DNA of 51,449 nt from Alphaproteobacteria bacterium (GCA_028279895.1 JANQMY010000412.1:1-51449); one strand, 5' to 3'. Positions 11,261-20,947 are shown, numbered from the stretch's first letter. The notes: a model not told the origin generated them from the sequence alone. Translations and numbers: made by a program.

Positions 11261-13924
11261 ATGAGCAAATGGGTCTATCGGTTCGGCCAAAGCGGCGCGG
11301 ATGGCGATGCGACGATGCGCAATCTTTTGGGCGGCAAGGGGGCCAATCTTGCCGAGATGAGCAATCTCGGCCTGCCGGTTCCGCCCGGGCTGACCATCAC
11401 GACCGACGTTTGCACCTATTTCTACGACAATGACCAAAACTATCCCGCCGACTTGCGCGATCAGGTTCAACAAGCCATCAGCCAGATCGGTGAAGGGGTA
11501 GGGCGTTGCTTCGGCGACGCGGCCAACCCGCTTTTGGTTTCGGTAAGGTCTGGTGGCCGGGCGTCGATGCCCGGGATGATGGACACGGTTCTCAATCTCG
11601 GACTTAACGATGACACCGTGAAGGGCTTAATCGATCTATCGGACGATCCGCGTTTCGCCTTCGACTCTTATCGCCGTTTCATCCAAATGTATTCCGACGT
11701 GGTGTTGGGCATCGAACATCACAATTTCGAAGAGATCCTTGAGATCTTCAAAGAAGAAAACGGATACATTCTAGACACGGAGCTCGACAACGAAGACTGG
11801 GAAGGTGTCGTCGACAAATACAAAGCGAAAGTCGTCGAACATCTGGGTAAGGCCTTCCCGCAGGACCCCGATGAGCAATTGTGGGGCGCAATCTCGGCGG
11901 TGTTCGGATCGTGGCAGAACGCCAGGGCCGTAACATATCGCCGCTTGCACAATATTCCCGATTCCTGGGGCACCGCGGTGAATGTGCAAGCCATGGTCTT
12001 CGGCAATATGGGGTCGGACAGTGCGACCGGGGTTGCTTTCACGCGCAATCCGTCGACGGGGGAAAAGGCTTTCTACGGCGAATTCTTGGAAAATGCGCAA
12101 GGTGAAGACGTTGTGGCAGGTATTCGAACGCCTCAGCATCTGACGAAAACGGCGCGCGAGGAATCGGGAGCGAGCGCGCCGTCGATGGAAGAACAAATGC
12201 CGGCCGCCTTCAAGGAACTCACACAGGTTTTCCAAAAGCTGGAAGGCCACTATTCCGATATGCAGGACATTGAGTTCACCATTCAGCGCGGGAAGCTCTG
12301 GATGCTGCAAACGCGCTCTGGCAAACGTACAGCGAAAGCAGCTTTAAAGATTGCGGTCGATATGGCCCGGGAAGGACTGATTTCGAAGGAACAGGCCGTC
12401 GCGCGGATAGACCCCGAAGCACTCGACCAGTTGCTGCATCCGACACTTGATCCGGATGCAGAGCGTGACGTTGTCACGACCGGTCTGCCTGCATCGCCCG
12501 GTGCGGCGAGCGGTTATGTGGTGTTTACCGCGGATGAAGCGGAACAGATGCGCGCGCAAAACAAAGATGTGATCCTGGTACGGATCGAAACCAGCCCGGA
12601 AGACATTCACGGCATGCACGCCGCCGTGGGCATCTTGACCGCGCGGGGGGGAATGACCAGTCACGCCGCGGTGGTCGCGCGCGGCATGGGACGCCCGTGC
12701 GTTTCCGGTGCAGGCGGTCTGCGTATCGACGAGGCAGCAGGCACGTTTACCTGTTTGGGCCGAACCGTGGGCCGTGGCGATCTTATCACGGTGGATGGCT
12801 CCACAGGGCAGGTGATGTGGGGCGCGGTGCCCACCATCAAACCCGAACTCTCTGGCGACTTTGCTACCGTTATGGAGTGGGCGGACGATCTCAGAGAGCT
12901 GAAAATTCGCACCAATGCGGAAACACCTGCGGATGTGCAGGTGGCACGAGAATTCGGAGCCGAGGGCATCGGTCTTTGCCGAACGGAACATATGTTTTTC
13001 GATGCCGACCGCATCCTGGCCGTGCGCGAGATGATCCTTGCCAGAGATGAGGCGGGTCGGCGTGAGGCGCTGGCGAAAATCTTGCCGATGCAGCGCACGG
13101 ACTTCGAAGAGATTTTCAAGATCATGGCCGGGTTGCCGGTGACCATTCGTCTTTTGGATCCGCCGTTGCACGAGTTCCTGCCGAAGACCCGGGAAGAAAT
13201 CGAGGAGGTCGCCGACGCCTCGGGAATGGATCTTGAAAGACTTCGCCGCCGGGTGACGGAATTGCATGAATTCAACCCTATGCTGGGACACCGGGGTTGC
13301 CGCTTGGGGATCTCCTATCCGGAAATCTACGAAATGCAGGCCCGCGCGATTTTCGAAGCGGCTATCGCGGCCGGCAAATCAACCGGACGTGCTGTCGTGC
13401 TGGAAATCATGATCCCGCTGGTCGGCATGAAGGCCGAACTCGACACGCTGAAAAAGCACATCGAGCAAACGGCGAAGACAATCGAAACGGAAACGGGCGA
13501 GAAGGTCAGCTATTTAATCGGTACCATGATTGAATTGCCGCGTGCCGCTTTGAGGGCAGAGGAAATCGCCGAATCGGCGGAATTCTTTAGTTTCGGCACG
13601 AACGATCTGACGCAAACCACGTTCGGCATCAGCCGTGATGATTCGACCCGTTTCATCAACGATTACCTGGAAAAGCGGATCATGGAGCGAGACCCCTTCG
13701 TCTCTATCGATGAGCACGGAGTTGGCGAGCTTATTGCAATAGCAGCGGAAAGGGGGCGTCAAGCGAGGCCTGGAATCAAGCTCGGAATCTGCGGTGAGCA
13801 TGGTGGCGATCCCGATTCGATACAGTTTTGTCAGAAAATGGGACTGCAATATGTCTCATGTTCGCCCTACAGGGTTCCCATTGCCCGATTAGCGGCGGCT
13901 CAGGCCAAACTAAAAGCCCAATAG
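11261..13924 (+). CDS. ppdK: Pyruvate, phosphate dikinase
   Basis: MSKWVYRFGQSGADGDATMRNLLGGKGANLAEM; catalytic His motif GGMTSHAAVVARGMGRPCVSG. ATG at 11261 preferred over upstream GTG 11231. Confidence 0.97.
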   Translation: MSKWVYRFGQSGADGDATMRNLLGGKGANLAEMSNLGLPVPPGLTITTDVCTYFYDNDQNYPADLRDQVQQAISQIGEGVGRCFGDAANPLLVSVRSGGRASMPGMMDTVLNLGLNDDTVKGLIDLSDDPRFAFDSYRRFIQMYSDVVLGIEHHNFEEILEIFKEENGYILDTELDNEDWEGVVDKYKAKVVEHLGKAFPQDPDEQLWGAISAVFGSWQNARAVTYRRLHNIPDSWGTAVNVQAMVFGNMGSDSATGVAFTRNPSTGEKAFYGEFLENAQGEDVVAGIRTPQHLTKTAREESGASAPSMEEQMPAAFKELTQVFQKLEGHYSDMQDIEFTIQRGKLWMLQTRSGKRTAKAALKIAVDMAREGLISKEQAVARIDPEALDQLLHPTLDPDAERDVVTTGLPASPGAASGYVVFTADEAEQMRAQNKDVILVRIETSPEDIHGMHAAVGILTARGGMTSHAAVVARGMGRPCVSGAGGLRIDEAAGTFTCLGRTVGRGDLITVDGSTGQVMWGAVPTIKPELSGDFATVMEWADDLRELKIRTNAETPADVQVAREFGAEGIGLCRTEHMFFDADRILAVREMILARDEAGRREALAKILPMQRTDFEEIFKIMAGLPVTIRLLDPPLHEFLPKTREEIEEVADASGMDLERLRRRVTELHEFNPMLGHRGCRLGISYPEIYEMQARAIFEAAIAAGKSTGRAVVLEIMIPLVGMKAELDTLKKHIEQTAKTIETETGEKVSYLIGTMIELPRAALRAEEIAESAEFFSFGTNDLTQTTFGISRDDSTRFINDYLEKRIMERDPFVSIDEHGVGELIAIAAERGRQARPGIKLGICGEHGGDPDSIQFCQKMGLQYVSCSPYRVPIARLAAAQAKLKAQ

Positions 13925-13961
13925 AATCAATGATTCGTTTGGTTAATTCGCTTTAACCAAA
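13924..13961. promoter_or_regulatory. GANTC pair plus AT-rich dyad (TTTGGTTAA-N6-TTAACCAAA)
   Basis: GAATC (13924-13928), GATTC (13932-13936), then perfect 9-bp inverted repeat 13938-13946/13953-13961. Confidence 0.35.
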
Positions 13962-14045
13962 TCTTTCGGTCTAGAAATTGCTCCAAGAAGGGCTAATTAA
14001 CGCATCTGCCTAAATTTTTTTTCGGCAGCTACAAAATTTTACCTG

Positions 14046-14741
14046 ATGGCGGTAAAATCCGGATGCGCGCTCAAAAGGTGTGCAGGAAGAGTGAGGCAAC
14101 AGACTTTGGCTCAGACGGCGAACAAAAAGCTGGCATTCGCGGTAGGTGCCGCCGCGTGGGCGGTGGCCGGGCTCGTTGTCGTGGCCGACCTCACCTCCGG
14201 CAAGCCCGTCGCCGAGCCCGAGCTGGCACGTTTCGAGAAAGCTGTCGACGCGCCGACCATTTATGGTTCGGCTGCAGAAGATCAGAACGCGGAGATTGAA
14301 ACCTCGTTCACCGAGGCGGCCGCAGAACTGAAAAGCGAAGCTCACTGCCTTGCCCAGGCGATTTACCACGAAGCCCGTAGCGAGACCTATGCGGGGCAGC
14401 TCGCTGTCGCCGAAGTGGTTATGAACCGGGTGTCCAGTCGGCGTTATCCCAACAGTGTGTGTGGTGTGGTCTTCCAGGGCCACAAGCGGCGCACTGGGTG
14501 TCAGTTCACCTTTACCTGCGATGGATCGCTGAAGCACGGTGAACATGGCGTTCCTTGGGCCCAATCGCAAAAACTGGCGTGGAAAGTAATGTTCGGTCTG
14601 CATGAAAATGTGAGCGATTCCGCCACGCACTATCATGCGGTCTATGTGAATCCGGTTTGGGCCAAGCGCTTGGTGAGGACCGTTAAAATCGGCCGTCACA
14701 TCTTCTATCGGACGCCGGTGCGTTCGGCATCACGCCGATAA
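14046..14741 (+). CDS. Cell wall hydrolase, SleB-type
   Basis: N-terminal hydrophobic segment; CLAQAIYHEARSETYAGQLAVAEVVMNRVSSRRYPNSVCGVVFQ...CQFTFTCDG. Start uncertain; TTG at 14106 (MAQTANKKLAFAV...) is an alternative. Confidence 0.85.
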   Translation: MAVKSGCALKRCAGRVRQQTLAQTANKKLAFAVGAAAWAVAGLVVVADLTSGKPVAEPELARFEKAVDAPTIYGSAAEDQNAEIETSFTEAAAELKSEAHCLAQAIYHEARSETYAGQLAVAEVVMNRVSSRRYPNSVCGVVFQGHKRRTGCQFTFTCDGSLKHGEHGVPWAQSQKLAWKVMFGLHENVSDSATHYHAVYVNPVWAKRLVRTVKIGRHIFYRTPVRSASRR

Positions 14742-14748
14742 GGCGCAC

Positions 14749-15570
14749 TTACAACCAGTCCTGTTCGGAACGGCGGCGGATCACGCGCCGCAAAAGCCCC
14801 GCAAATTGGTTCGAGGCGACCCGAGCAACTTTGGCGTATCCGCCGACCGGGTGGTGGATGCGGCCCTGGCCGGGGTCAAAGGCGGCCAGCTGCCAAACTT
14901 TATCGACCACGTCCTCCACCGGATACACCTTCACATTTGAACTCGCCAGCGAGTCATTGATCGATTCATTTGAGCCGTCGAGCGCGCCCTCGAGTAGGGG
15001 CGTATTGATGAACCAGGGCATAATGTCCGTCACGGAGATTTTGTGACGCGCGAACTCGTAGTTCAACGCTTCTGTCAGTCCGCGTACGCCGAATTTCGTA
15101 GCGCTGTACACGGCCATTTTGGGGCCGCCAACCAAGCCCGCGACGGATGCTGTGTTGATAATGCGCGCAACGCCTTTTTGTGCCGCGGTCGCCTTCAGGA
15201 GTTCCAGACTGGCATACACGCCATTGACCACCCCACCGAGGTTGATGTCGAGGACTTTGTGGGCATCCTCAATAGAGATGTCTTCAAACCAACCGCCTTT
15301 TGCGATACCCGCATTGTTGAACAATATGTCCATCTTGCCGCCGGTGGCTTCGGCGAATTGGCCAACCGCTTCCGTCCACTGAACTTGATCCGTGACATCT
15401 AAATCCAGGACGATCCCGTTTGCTTCGCCGATCTCGGATCGTAGTGCGTCAGACGCCGTGCGATTTACGTCGGCGATGCCGATAAACCATCCTTCTTGCG
15501 CAAAGCGCAGGGCGGTCGCTTTACCAATACCGCTTGCCGCGCCGGTAACAAAAATCGTGTTCTTTTGCAT
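14749..15570 (-). CDS. Short-chain dehydrogenase/reductase
   Basis: TGAASGIGKA nucleotide motif, NNAG, and YSATKFGVRG active-site YxxxK. Confidence 0.92.
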   Translation of the reverse strand: MQKNTIFVTGAASGIGKATALRFAQEGWFIGIADVNRTASDALRSEIGEANGIVLDLDVTDQVQWTEAVGQFAEATGGKMDILFNNAGIAKGGWFEDISIEDAHKVLDINLGGVVNGVYASLELLKATAAQKGVARIINTASVAGLVGGPKMAVYSATKFGVRGLTEALNYEFARHKISVTDIMPWFINTPLLEGALDGSNESINDSLASSNVKVYPVEDVVDKVWQLAAFDPGQGRIHHPVGGYAKVARVASNQFAGLLRRVIRRRSEQDWL

Positions 15571-15589
15571 CGATGATCACCCAAAAGAA

Positions 15590-16459
15590 TCAAAGAACGG
15601 TTTGATCGAAGTCTAGCCCAATATCCAAACAGGGCGCGCTGTGGGTGACCCATCCGACGGATATGAGATCGACACCCGATGCCGCGATTGCAGGTGCGCT
15701 TTCCTCTGTGATTCCACCCGAGGCCTCCGTAATCATGCGTCCACTGACCATCTCAACAGCACGGCCGAGCGTGTCGGGATCCATGTTGTCAAGCAGGACG
15801 GCGTCGGCGCCGATGTCGATGACCGTTTCGAGTTGTTCGAGCGAATCCACCTCGATTTCGACTTTTACCAAGTGGCCGGCTGCCGATCTGGCTGAGCGTA
15901 ACGCCTTTTCCAAGTTGCCGGCCATGGCGATGTGGTTGTCTTTGATCAATATCGCATCGTCGAGCCCGAAGCGATGGTTCATGCCGCCTCCCGCCCGCAC
16001 GGCATACTTTTCGAAAGCTCTGAGGCCCGGTGTCGTCTTCCGTGTGCAGCAAACATGCGCTTTGCTGCCGTCGATGGATTTGACAATACGGTTGACGCAG
16101 GACGCAATGCCGGAAAGGTGACCCAAGAAGTTAAGGGCGACCCGCTCAGCCATCAAAATGGATCGGGCAGCCCCTTCAATCGCAGCGATGTCCTGACCGG
16201 GGCCCACGCTGGTGCCGTCTTTCGCTACAACGGCGATTTGGAGAGACGGGTCGATGAGCCGGAAGGCCGTGCGTGCGATGTCGAGCCCGGCAACCACGCC
16301 ATTTTCCCTGGCACGCAGGACCACCCGCGAGTTGACATTGCTTGGGACCACGGTCTGTGTTGTCAGGTCGCCGGCGCGCCCCAAGTCTTCCTGAAGCGCT
16401 TCCTTGACCTTGTCCTCCACAAGGACCCGTGGCAAGGGCGCAAGATCTTTGGTGCTCAT
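15590..16459 (-). CDS. nadC: Nicotinate-nucleotide (quinolinate) pyrophosphorylase
   Basis: EDLGRAGDLTTQTVVP; CTRKTTPGLRAFEKYAVRAGGGMNHRFGLDDAILIKDNH. Confidence 0.97.
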   Translation of the reverse strand: MSTKDLAPLPRVLVEDKVKEALQEDLGRAGDLTTQTVVPSNVNSRVVLRARENGVVAGLDIARTAFRLIDPSLQIAVVAKDGTSVGPGQDIAAIEGAARSILMAERVALNFLGHLSGIASCVNRIVKSIDGSKAHVCCTRKTTPGLRAFEKYAVRAGGGMNHRFGLDDAILIKDNHIAMAGNLEKALRSARSAAGHLVKVEIEVDSLEQLETVIDIGADAVLLDNMDPDTLGRAVEMVSGRMITEASGGITEESAPAIAASGVDLISVGWVTHSAPCLDIGLDFDQTVL

Positions 16460-18075
16460 ATCGACGCAAAACTGGCGTTTTGGATGTCGCCGCCGTTTGC
16501 CCCAATGTCTGACGCTGGGTCGCCGCTGAAGGTAAAGGGGCGGCGGCGCGCGAGTTCAACCGAGGGCTCGGGATAATCGGCCCGAAAATGTCCGCCTCGG
16601 CTTTCACGACGCTCAAGCGCATCGCGGGTCACCAATTCCGCGACGACCAGCAGGTTTAACAAGTCAAGCGATGGCGTCTGCGCGCTGCTTAAGTCCGCAA
16701 TGTCGTCGAGTGCCAAGGACAGCGATTGTTCCGTTCGCACCAGGCCAACCCGCGTCGTCATGATATGACGCAACCGTTTGATGGCGCCCAATGAGGTTTT
16801 GGTGTTGGGCGCCAACAGCGCCGAATTGCAAGGCTCGACGCCGACACCACTGACAATGTGCGCCGAGCGTTGCCGATTCACGATATCGGCGGCGATACGG
16901 GCGCCGAAAACCAATGCCTCAAGCAAGGAGTTGCTGGCAAGCCGGTTAGCGCCATGCGCACCGGTGCAGGCCACTTCCCCGCAAGCCCACAGTCCGTCGA
17001 GAGTGGTTCGGCCGTGGGTGTCTGTTATCACGCCCCCCATGTGATAATGGGCGGCCGGCGCGATCGGAATAGGATCGATACGCGGATCGATGTCTTCCGC
17101 CATGCACGAGGCAAAAACGGTGGGAAACCTGTCGGGAAATGCCTCGCCGACCGCCTTGCGGCAATCCAGATAGACATCGTTTCCCTGCCGGATTTGGCGG
17201 CTAATCTCCCGTGCCACCACATCGCGAGGCGCAAGTTCAGCATCGGGATGAGCAGCAGCCATGAAGCGTTCTCCACGACTGTTTATCAGCCACGCGCCTT
17301 CGCCCCGCAAAGCTTCCGTAGCCAGTGGCGCAGGGTCGCGGCCGACATTGATGGCGGTCGGATGAAACTGCACGAACGCCGTGTCAGCCAGCGCGGCCCC
17401 GGCCCGCGCAGCCATAGCCAAACCGTCCCCTTTCGCGGAGGGAGGATTGGTGGTCACTTCGAACAACGTGCCGATACCGCCGGTCGCCAGGACGACGTGC
17501 TCGGCCAGGATTAATACGGACGACCGTTCCGGTGCCGTCTCGTCGATGGCATAAACGCCGACAATCTTGTTCTTGCGTTTAGCAAAGCTGACCGCCCGCA
17601 GGCCGGCCATGATCGAGATGCGTTCATCGGCTCGGGCGGCACCCCACAACGCGTCCATGATCACGGCACCGGCCCGATCTCCACTGACGTGAACGATCCG
17701 ATTGCGCGAATGGGCTGCTTCACGGCCAAGAACAAGGTCGCCTTTTGCGTCGCGGTCGAAGGGCACGCCATAGGCGATCAGGTCGTGCACCCGGTCCGGT
17801 GCCTCCTGAGCAAGAAGGGTAGCGATCTTGGGATCGACAAGGCCGGCCCCGGCGGCGATGGTGTCCTGTGTATGCAGTTCCGGCGAGTCATCCGGCCCCA
17901 ATGCAGCAGCAATGCCGCCTTGTGCCCAAGCGCTGGCGCCATGCTCGGTCACGCAGCGCGAACCGGCCAGCACGGTTACGCGCTTGGGGGCGAGTTTGAG
18001 GGCCGTAAAAAGACCTGCGAGGCCGGCGCCGAGAACCAGAACGTCGCCCGCATCGACTATGTTGGGCCTCGTCAT
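16456..18075 (-). CDS. nadB: L-aspartate oxidase
   Basis: FAD-binding GAGLAGLFTAL; ...HYHMGGVITDTHGRTTLDGLWACGEVACTGAHGANRLASNSLLEALVFGARIA; overlaps nadC by 4 nt. Confidence 0.96.
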   Translation of the reverse strand: MTRPNIVDAGDVLVLGAGLAGLFTALKLAPKRVTVLAGSRCVTEHGASAWAQGGIAAALGPDDSPELHTQDTIAAGAGLVDPKIATLLAQEAPDRVHDLIAYGVPFDRDAKGDLVLGREAAHSRNRIVHVSGDRAGAVIMDALWGAARADERISIMAGLRAVSFAKRKNKIVGVYAIDETAPERSSVLILAEHVVLATGGIGTLFEVTTNPPSAKGDGLAMAARAGAALADTAFVQFHPTAINVGRDPAPLATEALRGEGAWLINSRGERFMAAAHPDAELAPRDVVAREISRQIRQGNDVYLDCRKAVGEAFPDRFPTVFASCMAEDIDPRIDPIPIAPAAHYHMGGVITDTHGRTTLDGLWACGEVACTGAHGANRLASNSLLEALVFGARIAADIVNRQRSAHIVSGVGVEPCNSALLAPNTKTSLGAIKRLRHIMTTRVGLVRTEQSLSLALDDIADLSSAQTPSLDLLNLLVVAELVTRDALERRESRGGHFRADYPEPSVELARRRPFTFSGDPASDIGANGGDIQNASFASI

Positions 18076-18086
18076 CGTTTGAAACC

Positions 18087-19166
18087 TTATGCGCTGGCTT
18101 GAAGCCTGTGGTCGAGTGTGGCCGCAATGGGAGCCGGTGCACTTGCTTCAATCATCGCTTCCACCGATGCCCGCGCCCTTTCGGCAACGATCGGATCCAC
18201 GGTGACCTCGTCGGTCATAGTTTGCAGCGAATGCAAGATTTTCGGCAGCGTGATCCGCTTCATGTGCGGGCACAAATTGCACGGCCGTATGAAGTCCACA
18301 CCCGGTGTTTCGGCGGCCACGTTGTCGGACATGGAGCATTCGGTCACCATAACCACCTGACGGGGCCGGCGCTCCTTGACGTAGTTGATCATGGCCGAGG
18401 TGGAACCGGCGAAATCAGCTTCTTCCACCACTTCGGGAGGGCATTCGGGGTGTGCGAGAACAATGATGTTTGGGTGCCCTTCGCGATAGTTTCGGATTTC
18501 TTCCGCGCTGAACCGTTCATGCACTTCACAGCGGCCATGCCATGCGATGATCTCCACATCAGTCTGTTTGGCCACGTTCAACGCCAGATACTCATCCGGG
18601 ATCATCAGGACACGGTCGACACCCAGCGACTCGACGATTTGAACCGCGTTAGACGACGTGCAGCAGATATCGGATTCTGCTTTGACGTCGGCGGAGGTGT
18701 TCACATAGGTGACGACGGGAACGCCAGGATATTTTTCACGCAGAAGGCGGACATCGCGGCCCGTAATGGACGCAGCAAGTGAGCAACCCGCTTTCATGTC
18801 CGGGATCAAAACCGTCTTGTTCGGATTGAGCAGCTTGGAGGTTTCGGCCATGAAATGCACGCCGCACTGAACGATCACATCGGCGTCTACTTCAGCGGCT
18901 TCCTTCGCAAGCTGAAGCGAATCGCCCACAATATCGGCCACGCCGTGAAAAATCTCCGGGGTCTGATAATTGTGCGCGAGAATGACGGCGTTCTTTTCAC
19001 GCTTCAGATCGTTGATCGCCTTGATATAGGGCGCGTGAAAAGGCCATTCGATTTCAGGAATCACATTGGCAACCCGTTCGTACAGTGGTGCCATTTCTTT
19101 CGCGATTTCGGGCGTATATTCAAGCGCGCCGCTCTCTGCGGCCGCTGTCTTTGAGGTGGTTGTCAT
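18087..19166 (-). CDS. nadA: Quinolinate synthase
   Basis: [40 protein letters not shown] 19166 preceded by AAGGAGG (19181-19175) with 8-nt spacing, so the ORF-track upstream extension is not supported. Confidence 0.97.
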   Translation of the reverse strand: MTTTSKTAAAESGALEYTPEIAKEMAPLYERVANVIPEIEWPFHAPYIKAINDLKREKNAVILAHNYQTPEIFHGVADIVGDSLQLAKEAAEVDADVIVQCGVHFMAETSKLLNPNKTVLIPDMKAGCSLAASITGRDVRLLREKYPGVPVVTYVNTSADVKAESDICCTSSNAVQIVESLGVDRVLMIPDEYLALNVAKQTDVEIIAWHGRCEVHERFSAEEIRNYREGHPNIIVLAHPECPPEVVEEADFAGSTSAMINYVKERRPRQVVMVTECSMSDNVAAETPGVDFIRPCNLCPHMKRITLPKILHSLQTMTDEVTVDPIVAERARASVEAMIEASAPAPIAATLDHRLQASA

Positions 19167-19180
19167 GGGAACTCCCTCCT

Positions 19181-19199
19181 TATGCTCATATTGAGTATA
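19181..19199. promoter_or_regulatory. Candidate NadQ operator 1
   Basis: TATGCTCATATTGAGTATA, near-palindromic (TATGCTCA/TGAGTATA, one mismatch); abuts the nadA ribosome-binding site. Confidence 0.6.
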
Positions 19200-19241
19200 T
19201 ACAACACCCAAAAAAACGGGAACCAACGCCCGACAAATTGT

Positions 19242-19260
19242 TATGCTAGATTTGAGCATT
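19242..19260. promoter_or_regulatory. Candidate NadQ operator 2
   Basis: TATGCTAGATTTGAGCATT, shares TATGCT....TTGAGYAT with operator 1. Confidence 0.55.
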
Positions 19261-19277
19261 AGAGGGGGTGGTGTCAA
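19250..19277 (-). promoter_or_regulatory. Candidate nadA promoter
   Basis: Minus strand TTGACA (19277-19272) - 16 nt - TCAAAT (19255-19250); -10-like element lies inside candidate operator 2. Confidence 0.45.
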
Positions 19278-19328
19278 CCCCCCGGACAAAAACTATCAGA
19301 AATCACAGAAAACCAAGCAAATAAGCCA

Positions 19329-20426
19329 TTAGCGAGGCTTGGACGTCCGCCCGCTGCTGGGAAGTTTCACCCCGGGGGCAGGCCGTTCCTTGAGTACTTC
19401 ACGACGAAAACGGAATAGGGCGGCGGGTCGGCCACCAGTTTTAGTAGAAACATGTCCTGTAGATTCAACTAAACCACCTTTTTCCAGAAGCCGCCGAAAG
19501 TTCTGCTTGTGGATCCTCACACCGGAAATGGCTTCGACGGTCCGCTGGAGTTCGAGCAGAGTGAACGAGGGCGGCATGAGTTCAAAAACCACCGGCCGGT
19601 ATTTGAGCTTCCCGCGCAGGCGTCCCATCGCCGTGGCCAAGATACGGCGGTGATCGTGAATCATGGGCACCCCCAGGTGCGGCTTGACCCGATCCACCTT
19701 ATCGGCATGCAGATGCGGCCTGTCGCGCTGAGCTTCATAAATGAGCCCGGCCTCGTAAAGCAATTCATACCGCTCCAAAACCTTTTCCTCGTCCCACGCG
19801 GAGGTTTCAAATCCGAAACACTGACACACACGATCCCACCGTGCGCTTTGGGCGCTAATGTCCGACGCGTCATCGGACCATTCTCGAAGCAGGGGGGTAA
19901 TAACCTGGGCGATTAGCTCCGGCTCGCCATTGCGCCAATCCTCCCATGGAAAATACTGGTACCAGGGGCGCCAGACCGTATCGGTCCCACTTAAGCTCTG
20001 GGTCTCTTGCGTGAGCGCCAGGTATCCGATCGAGACTACTTGCGGACTGTGGTCGCCGTCTGCCGCGTGGCGGCCACGGTCGCCAAATGTATAGAGTTGC
20101 TCCGTATACCCCAGAGATAAGCCGGTCTGTTCATCGACCCAGGTACGCAGTCCAAGCTCTAACGTGCGATGCTGCGCCGGTTCGAAAGGACCGAAGGGCA
20201 AGCCGTCACTGTCATCGGGTGTGCCTTCCTTGCGTGACGAGCGCTCGCCCGGTCGGCGAACCACGGTGACCTGCGGGACTTCGTCGGAAACGGCAACGAT
20301 GGCGGCGTTCAAGCCGATGGTGACAGCCGTCGAATGCTCATTGGCGCCGTACAAAGTGACCGTGTTCTGGGCGAAATCTACGACGCGGTCTGTGCTTTTT
20401 GCCTTTTGTTGCTTGCGGCGCGTCAT
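19329..20426 (-). CDS. nadQ: NadQ-like transcriptional regulator (Nudix-related N-terminus, winged-helix-like C-terminus; COG4111-type)
   Basis: N-terminal Nudix-like region (VTIGLNAAIVAVSDEVPQVTVVRR...), C-terminal FTLLELQRTVEAISGVRIHKQNFRRLLEKGGLVESTG resembling the NrtR/NadQ wHTH; located directly upstream of nadABC. Confidence 0.78.
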   Translation of the reverse strand: MTRRKQQKAKSTDRVVDFAQNTVTLYGANEHSTAVTIGLNAAIVAVSDEVPQVTVVRRPGERSSRKEGTPDDSDGLPFGPFEPAQHRTLELGLRTWVDEQTGLSLGYTEQLYTFGDRGRHAADGDHSPQVVSIGYLALTQETQSLSGTDTVWRPWYQYFPWEDWRNGEPELIAQVITPLLREWSDDASDISAQSARWDRVCQCFGFETSAWDEEKVLERYELLYEAGLIYEAQRDRPHLHADKVDRVKPHLGVPMIHDHRRILATAMGRLRGKLKYRPVVFELMPPSFTLLELQRTVEAISGVRIHKQNFRRLLEKGGLVESTGHVSTKTGGRPAALFRFRREVLKERPAPGVKLPSSGRTSKPR

Positions 20427-20947
20427 TATCGCGAAGCTTCGGGATAGATCGGCACCGTGAAGACCTCGCCCTCCCAGGTCATACGCCCTGGGCCCATTTG
20501 CTCGACCGCCGCAATCAAGCGTCCTCTGCGCCCCAATAATTCATCGGCATGTTGGATCATCAGGCGGTTGGGATGGGCATGGGGAGCTGCGTCTCGGACC
20601 AGCTGGGCCAGCGCAGCCTCTTCTGCCTCTTGGTTGAAGCGGCAAAGGGTAATCAAGGCCGCCGCCGTCGAACGGCTGATGCCTGCCCAGCAATGGATTA
20701 GGATCGGGTCGTCTGCCGACCAGGTTTCTATGAAGTCGAGCAGGGATTCGATGTGCCTGCGGTTTGGCGGCACCAATTCGTCGTCGTGATGTGCAATGTC
20801 ATTGACCGACAATTGCAGGTGCTTGTCCGAGGCAATGCCATGCGGTGTGTCGATCATCGACTCGGGGTCCAGCAGACTAATCATGTGGGACGGGGACGAC
20901 GTTTCGATCACGTCGCTCACCGCGCTCAGCGGGCAAACATAAATCAT
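20426..20947 (-). CDS. Tyrosine/dual-specificity phosphatase-like protein
   Basis: P-loop HCWAGISRSTAAAL (HCxxGxSRS). Stop TAA shares one base with the ATG of nadQ (TAATG). Confidence 0.82.
   Translation of the reverse strand: MIYVCPLSAVSDVIETSSPSHMISLLDPESMIDTPHGIASDKHLQLSVNDIAHHDDELVPPNRRHIESLLDFIETWSADDPILIHCWAGISRSTAAALITLCRFNQEAEEAALAQLVRDAAPHAHPNRLMIQHADELLGRRGRLIAAVEQMGPGRMTWEGEVFTVPIYPEASR

Noticed and set aside
19264-19282. GGGGGT-GGTGTCA-ACCCCC hairpin as a nadQ terminator
   Set aside because: Perfect 6-bp stem but no U-tract on the minus strand, and the loop contains the TTGACA of the candidate nadA promoter; more likely promoter DNA than a terminator.
19167-19289. 41-aa N-terminal extension of nadA in the ORF track
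   Set aside because: Covers the promoter and operator region; a strong AAGGAGG precedes the ATG at 19166.
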